From Clostridium sp. 27_14 (GTDB lineage Bacteria > Bacillota > Clostridia > TANB77 > CAG-508): a stretch of DNA of 64,000 nucleotides. The DNA lies in contig MNRQ01000020.1 of the NCBI GenBank assembly GCA_001916035.1, positions 62,001-126,000 of the forward strand, given 5' to 3'. The position numbers and the translations under genes were made by a program. The notes beneath the pieces are model-generated. The model saw nothing but the letters and a program-made list of their open reading frames with translations, had not been told where the DNA came from and made no database searches. Within the stretch, counting starts at the first letter, position 1; every line of letters begins with the position of its first letter. Positions 59,649 to 64,000 of the stretch are shown here, piece after piece.

Positions 59649-59662
59649 AGGAGTAAAATATT

Positions 59663-59920
59663 ATGGAAGAAAATAAAGTTGAAAATGTAATAAATATAAT
59701 CAAAAATATGGATATAAAAGATAAATTAAGACTTGGAATATGTCTATCTACTAGTAGTTGGACTAATATTCTATATGATAAAACAAAAATGTATGAGAAA
59801 TTTAATACTATACTAAAAGAAATTGATGAAGAATATAGAACTACTCTAATAAATTTTGCAAAGTATAAACTTGTAATGTTTACAATGTCTAAAAATTATG
59901 GAAATGGAACAAACAGATAG
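59663..59920 (+). CDS. Small protein B following the mobV remnant
   Basis: 85 residues and intact, with AAAGGAG before the ATG. Shares a DIKDKLRLGICL segment with DFANKLRLSIDM of small protein A, at the same position after a mobV gene. All-helical, Lys/Asn-rich. Function unknown. Confidence 0.65.
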   Translation: MEENKVENVINIIKNMDIKDKLRLGICLSTSSWTNILYDKTKMYEKFNTILKEIDEEYRTTLINFAKYKLVMFTMSKNYGNGTNR

Positions 59921-59973
59921 AAATAAAATTGCTTTATATTTAGTAAATAATGTAAATTAGAAAAATCTGTTTT

Positions 59974-60002
59974 TTGACATTTTTATATAAATGTGTTATA
60001 AT
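59974..60002 (+). promoter_or_regulatory. Perfect consensus promoter of the 60091 gene
   Basis: TTGACA, exactly 17 nt, TATAAT. The leader is about 80 nt and includes TGTAACATATTGTAAC-type repeats. Confidence 0.88.
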
Positions 60003-60090
60003 TATAAGTGATGTAACATATTGTAACTCCGTTGCATCAGTAGCTATAGACAGATTTTATTAATGGTACTTACCCAAGGAGGAAAAAATT

Positions 60091-60327
60091 ATGTTGGATA
60101 TCAAAACCGCAACAATCGTTCGCAAGGCAATAAATGAGCACTTTTCTTCACCCAATATGGTAAGTTTGGAAGCAGTTTGCAGAATGCAGCCTGTTGTTCA
60201 GAATACCAATGGCATTGGCTATACTATCCTTGCTCTTCAGTCTGGAGACCTTACCATTCTGGTATGGGTACAGTTCAACGAGAAGCTTGGTGTTATGGTG
60301 AAAAGTGTCAAAGCTCAGGCGTGGTAA
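60091..60327 (+). CDS. Orphan small protein of unknown function
   Basis: 78 residues, preceded by AAGGAGG. Starts MLDIKTATIVRKAINEHF and ends VKSVKAQAW; an alternating hydrophobic middle suggests a compact beta fold. Codons are G+C richer than the flanking genes. No family recognised. It occupies the same place in module B (after the small protein gene, with its own strong promoter) as the 53304 gene in module A, but the two are unrelated in sequence. Confidence 0.7.
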   Translation: MLDIKTATIVRKAINEHFSSPNMVSLEAVCRMQPVVQNTNGIGYTILALQSGDLTILVWVQFNEKLGVMVKSVKAQAW

Positions 60328-60547
60328 ATCAAAACAAAAAAGAAATTATTCTTTCTCTCTCAGCAATGAGGGAGTTTTTTATATATTTTTGTTAAAATAA
60401 ATTTTTTCATTTGTATTGCAATTTATTAAAAATATAATATACTTTAATAAATTGATTGATATTTGTATCAATCGTTAAAGGCGTGAAAAAAGTTGTAGAT
60501 ATCTACGTTGTCCGCACCAATAACATATCGTCATACAAAACAAAAAG

Positions 60548-60582
60548 GATTAAATCGACTGTAAACAGTCGATTTTTTTCGT
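60548..60582 (+). repeat. 35-bp direct repeat, right copy
   Basis: Matches 48904-48938 at 33 of 35 positions and forms the same hairpin with T-run; here a perfect AAATCGACTG/CAGTCGATTT stem. Proposed right boundary of the island. Confidence 0.8.
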
Positions 60583-60634
60583 TCTTAAGCAATATAATTT
60601 TTCGAAATAGTAATATTGTTATATTTTATGCAAT

Positions 60635-60663
60635 TTGCAATTTTATGTAAAATAGCGTATCAT
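60635..60663 (+). promoter_or_regulatory. Promoter without an intact gene
   Basis: TTGCAA, 17 nt beginning TTTTATGTAAAA, TATCAT; nearly the same as that at 53128. Confidence 0.7.
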
Positions 60664-60699
60664 AATTATATATGCTTTATTGCACAATATTATCTTAGG

Positions 60700-60847
60700 A
60701 GGAATAACTAATAGAAAAAACATTACGGTTACTGCAACAAACATGTTTAAATTAGTAAGCAAATCCTTTACAAAGTGCTTTTTTAAAGAAAACAAAGATA
60801 CTTCTAACTATAGCATTATGAACAATATACTAAAAAAATACTCATAA
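60700..60847 (+). pseudogene. Remnant of an orphan module
   Basis: AGGAGG near 60700 is followed by ACTAATAG where a start is expected; the open frame reads KNITVTATN and then MFKLVSKSFTKCFF, ending at 60847. The NITVT start resembles that of the 33786 gene. The start codon appears lost. Confidence 0.4.
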
Positions 60848-60997
60848 ATATAGTGCCCCAAAATTATTAGACAAAAATATTTAATAATTTGGAAACACTT
60901 CATAAATAACCTTTTAGAATAACGTAAAACTATTACCTATTTAAGAAATACATAGCAAAATTTAAGTAAGAAGCAAACAAACACCATAAATATATAA

Positions 60998-61912
60998 TTA
61001 CAATTTATCAATAAATTTCTTTTTAATTTCATAAGAAGAATGTACATAAATCCCTAAAGTCACACTAACATTAGAATGACCCAACACTTCACTTAAAGAC
61101 TTTACATCCATACCAACCCTAACACATCTTGTTGCAAATGTATGTCTTAAACAATGAAACTTTTTATATTGAATATTACAATTATTCAACATTTTTTTAT
61201 ATGTATATCTATAACTTAATGGTTCTATAACCTTGTCTTTTCCAGATATAACAAAATCATTTTTAGAATATTTTTTAGAAAATTCTCTCAATTTCTTATA
61301 CAAAATTTTAGCCATTGGTATTTCTCTAACTGATTTCTTCGTTTTAGGAGAAGTTATTATAATCTTACTATTATTTTTACTTAAATATATTCTCTGAACA
61401 GTATGAATTACCCTTATTTTTTTTGCATCAAAATCTATATCAGCCCACCTCAATGCACAAATCTCACCTATTCTTAAACCAGAATACATACTAATCAATA
61501 CCCCTATTTCTTTTAAATCATTTGAATTCAATATATAATTTTCTATCTTCTTTCTTTCTTTTTCATTAAATATCTCAACTTCACTTCCACCAGATGTTGG
61601 TAATGATATCAAATCTAATTTAAAATCTATATCATATTTTCTTTCACAATATTTTAAAATTGATTTTAATACTGTTATTATATCTTTTATTGTTTTATCT
61701 GACAAAGTTTCTTGTAAATCTTCTATATATCTATTTATATCAATATTATTAAACTTTTTTAAGGTATACTCTCCAAAATCCTTTTTTAAATATTTTACAA
61801 TTTTAAATTTATAATTTGAATATGTCGATTCTTTGATTCTCATTCTCTTATATGATAGCCATTCATCACATAAAACATTAAATTTTTTTTCTTTTTCATT
61901 TAAACATTTCAT
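60998..61912 (-). CDS. Tyrosine recombinase (phage-type integrase)
   Basis: 304 residues. The N-terminal SAM-like core-binding domain spans about 1-105. The catalytic domain has Arg in SGLRIGEI (about 146), Lys near the SPKTKKSVRE turn, HCLRHTFATR (about 254), LGHSN (about 276) and the nucleophile Tyr in LGIYVH (about 286). All five key residues are visible. It probably integrated the island beside tRNA-Arg. It lies at the right margin, transcribed toward the island. Confidence 0.94.
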   Translation of the reverse strand: MKCLNEKEKKFNVLCDEWLSYKRMRIKESTYSNYKFKIVKYLKKDFGEYTLKKFNNIDINRYIEDLQETLSDKTIKDIITVLKSILKYCERKYDIDFKLDLISLPTSGGSEVEIFNEKERKKIENYILNSNDLKEIGVLISMYSGLRIGEICALRWADIDFDAKKIRVIHTVQRIYLSKNNSKIIITSPKTKKSVREIPMAKILYKKLREFSKKYSKNDFVISGKDKVIEPLSYRYTYKKMLNNCNIQYKKFHCLRHTFATRCVRVGMDVKSLSEVLGHSNVSVTLGIYVHSSYEIKKKFIDKL

Positions 61913-62004
61913 TTCTTCAACTTTCCTTTCTAAAACGCCATATATTGTGTTATAAAAATTTTAAAATTTTTTCATAATATAAAGCCAAAATATTTTAATT
62001 TTTA

Positions 62005-62229
62005 TTATAAGAGTTCCTTTATTGATAAATATACCATATCTTTAGCAATTGGAACAAAGTTATAGTTAGTGTTTTTGCTCGTTTTATGTAAAATAAAGCT
62101 TATTTTTTCCATTTTTTTATTACTGTGAATAACTTTTAAAATTCCTGTAATACTAATAGTACGAATTATTTTTTGAACTTTTTGTCGTTTTTTGTCGAAT
62201 TTAGGTGGGTTTATTAGGACTTTTACCAT
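62005..62229 (-). CDS. Possible small basic protein
   Basis: 74 residues, Lys-rich (KFDKKRQKVQKIIRTISITG), divergent from the XRE regulator. No good ribosome site and no recognisable family. It may be a chance frame in an otherwise empty 400-nt spacer. Confidence 0.25.
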   Translation of the reverse strand: MVKVLINPPKFDKKRQKVQKIIRTISITGILKVIHSNKKMEKISFILHKTSKNTNYNFVPIAKDMVYLSIKELL

Positions 62230-62312
62230 TTGGCAATTTTCATATTCCTAGTTTGTTCTATATTTACTTATAAATTGTTATACTTATTTTAGTTAATATG
62301 GAGGTGTACATT

Positions 62313-62651
62313 ATGAAATCTAATGTAAAAAATTCAATTGATTCTGCTATCGGTAAAGTATTCAAATCCTATAGAAAAAAATATCACTTGACTCAAACTC
62401 AAGTTGCTGATAAACTTGGTATATCAGAAAAATACATTTCGAGATTAGAAAATGGAAATAGTGGAGTTAAACTTGAAACTTTAATAAATTACATGAACAC
62501 TTTAGGCATAGCACCTGATGTTTTATTTAAAGACTTAATGAGAAATAATGATGTAGTTTTCCAAGTAAACTTATCTCAAAAAATCAGTGAATTACCTAAA
62601 GAAAGACAAAGATTTATTAATAAAATCGTAGACGAATTAAAACGCCTATAA
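62313..62651 (+). CDS. XRE-family transcriptional regulator
   Basis: 112 residues. A helix-turn-helix (about 12-65) with LTQTQVADKLGISEKYISRLENG, then a helical tail ending LPKERQRFINKIVDELKRL. The ATG at 62313 follows GGAGGTG; an earlier in-frame ATG lies before that site. It lies next to the integrase, so it may control island genes or be the first chromosomal gene to the right. Confidence 0.88.
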   Translation: MKSNVKNSIDSAIGKVFKSYRKKYHLTQTQVADKLGISEKYISRLENGNSGVKLETLINYMNTLGIAPDVLFKDLMRNNDVVFQVNLSQKISELPKERQRFINKIVDELKRL

Positions 62652-62656
62652 AGTCA

Positions 62657-62708
62657 AAAAAAGTTCCACAAATATTAGACAATTCTCTAATATTTGTAGA
62701 ACTTTTTT
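62657..62708 (+). terminator. Terminator of the XRE gene
   Basis: AAAGTTC-CACAAATATTAGA pairs with TCTAATATTTG-TAGAACTTT, with T-runs on both sides; also serves the convergent aminopeptidase gene. Confidence 0.88.
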
Positions 62709-62723
62709 TATATCTCATTACAT

Positions 62724-64000
62724 TTATTCTTTCCAAAAAGCCTCATAAGTTTTATAAGCTGAATAAATATCATATTTACTAGTTACCTCATAAGGAGCAT
62801 GCATTGAAAGAACTGGAACACCACAATCAATTACATCTGTACCTTTATTAGCCAAAATATATGCAATTGTACCTCCTCCTCCAACATCAACTTTTCCTAA
62901 TTCAGCAACTTGATATTTTATTTCATTTTTTTCTAGTACATTACGTACCCAAGCCACATATTCAGCATTAGCATCAGAAGCACCTGATTTTCCTCTCACA
63001 CCTGTATACTTATTTAATGTTATTCCTCTACCTAAATATCCTGCATTTGTTGTATCTGAAACATACGCATAAATTGGATCAAAACCCGCATCAACATCAG
63101 AAGATAACATTTTAGAAAAACAAAATACCTTATCTAATAAGTTAGGCTTATTTATCCCCAATTTATTTAATATTTCTGATATAAAGAAATCAAACATATG
63201 TGATTCCATACCTGTATTTCCCATACTTCCTATTTCTTCTTTATCTGACAAAATACATACTGCCGTATTTTTTACATTTTGTAAATTCATCATTGCTGCT
63301 AAAGATGTATATGCACATACTTTATCATCTTGACCATAACCAGCAACCATACTTTCATCAAATCCTAATGAACGTGCTTTAAAAGCTGGAACTAATTCCA
63401 ATTCCGCACTTAATAAATCTGATTCTGTAATTCCATATTTTTGATTCAACAAATTCAATATATTTAATTTAACTCTTTCACTAACTCCACATTGTTTTTT
63501 ATGTTCTTCACCATCTTTATTACAACATGTAAATGGTATACTTCCTATTAAAAGTCTTAAATCTTCTCCTTCTACACCATTTTTTAATTTTTTCTCCATT
63601 TGTTCTTGTGCTAAATGTGGCAATAAATCTGTTATTGTAAATATTGGATCTGTTTCCTTTTCACCTATCTCGATTTCTATTTTTTCCCCATTAGTTTTTA
63701 CTATAACTCCATGTATACTAAGTGGTATTGTTGTCCATTGATATTTTTTTATTCCACCATAATAATGTGTTTTAAAATAAGCCAAACCACCATCTTCACA
63801 TAATGGATTTGGTTTTAAATCTAACCTTGGTGAATCAACATGTGAACCTATGATATGCATTCCATTTTCTTCTATACCTTTTTCACCAATTATAGCCAAG
63901 TACATGCTTTTTCCTCTGTTTATAAAATACACTTTATCACCTGGCACTAAATTTTGTTTATTTATTATATCTGTAAAGCCATTTTCATCTGCTAATTTTT
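62724..64000 (-). CDS. apeB: M18 family aminopeptidase (partial, 5' end outside the window)
   Basis: The frame is open from the right edge (KLADENGFTDIINKQNLVPGDKVYF) to 62724, about 425 residues of an expected 450-470. HIIGSHVDSPRLDLK holds the first metal-binding His/Asp; SDKEEIGSMGNTGMESH near 230 holds catalytic Glu residues; and LSMHAPYEV near the end holds the last His. It is a dizinc aspartyl-type aminopeptidase in the cytosol. The start codon is not in the window. Confidence 0.94.
   Translation of the reverse strand, partial: KLADENGFTDIINKQNLVPGDKVYFINRGKSMYLAIIGEKGIEENGMHIIGSHVDSPRLDLKPNPLCEDGGLAYFKTHYYGGIKKYQWTTIPLSIHGVIVKTNGEKIEIEIGEKETDPIFTITDLLPHLAQEQMEKKLKNGVEGEDLRLLIGSIPFTCCNKDGEEHKKQCGVSERVKLNILNLLNQKYGITESDLLSAELELVPAFKARSLGFDESMVAGYGQDDKVCAYTSLAAMMNLQNVKNTAVCILSDKEEIGSMGNTGMESHMFDFFISEILNKLGINKPNLLDKVFCFSKMLSSDVDAGFDPIYAYVSDTTNAGYLGRGITLNKYTGVRGKSGASDANAEYVAWVRNVLEKNEIKYQVAELGKVDVGGGGTIAYILANKGTDVIDCGVPVLSMHAPYEVTSKYDIYSAYKTYEAFWKE

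Overview
The window is very AT-rich DNA from a spore-forming Gram-positive anaerobe, most likely an uncultured gut-type Clostridia. The evidence is the left edge (yabG, veg and a convergent spoIIID), the sigma-A type promoters, the clostridial pattern of gene neighbours, and mobile elements of the Tn4451 (TnpX/TnpV/TnpW/Mob) kind. No rRNA, CRISPR array, phage structural genes or complete insertion sequence was found.

Left and centre (1-48.9 kb) is mainly chromosomal core. It holds sporulation genes (yabG, veg, spoIIID), a frameshifted serpin-like gene, a MATE exporter fused to a cytidylate-kinase-like domain, a flotillin and a frameshifted glutamate-synthase-small-subunit-like oxidoreductase. 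Wall genes are murI, a glucosaminidase, a DD-carboxypeptidase and an LCP ligase. A leftward DNA repair run carries a family-4 UDG, pgeF, addB and an OGG-like glycosylase; rnc, topA and a LexA-boxed dinB follow. Nucleotide metabolism is represented by tmk and dgt. There is a strong candidate OLE RNA with its partner gene oapA, a split GGDEF gene, comEA, and a GldA/GldF/GldG-type ABC system. tRNA genes are Cys, Gly, initiator Met and Arg. A compact type I toxin-antitoxin candidate lies at 21.8-22.1 kb.

From tRNA-Arg (48.79-48.87 kb) to about 62 kb lies an accessory island, framed by a 35-bp direct repeat (48904 and 60548) and ending near a tyrosine integrase. It contains two related mobilisation modules, each with an oriT-like repeat, a MobV relaxase, a small paralogous protein and a strong promoter driving an orphan gene. 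The second module is interrupted inside its oriT-like site by a complete Tn4451-like element (54021-59230: TnpX-type recombinase, TnpW-like, MobV, TnpV and an orphan zinc-ribbon gene). The ends of this element are symmetrical (GGG core, 10 nt, then a 13-bp inverted motif), so its boundaries can be read directly.

The most unusual signal is a set of frameshifts. Four breaks in three genes (at 8605, 49504, 49913 and 52000) have the same form: the frame-0 codon is CGG followed by A, the codon before it ends in A, and skipping only the C gives GGA (Gly) and restores the expected protein. CGG is otherwise almost absent from the window. This could be +1 recoding at a poorly decoded codon, or a recurrent insertion or base-calling artefact. 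Other breaks, mostly single-base losses in short A-runs, cluster in the island. A second theme is a set of self-contained monocistronic genes with richer G+C codons. Their promoters share a TTATGTA-like block at the start of the spacer.
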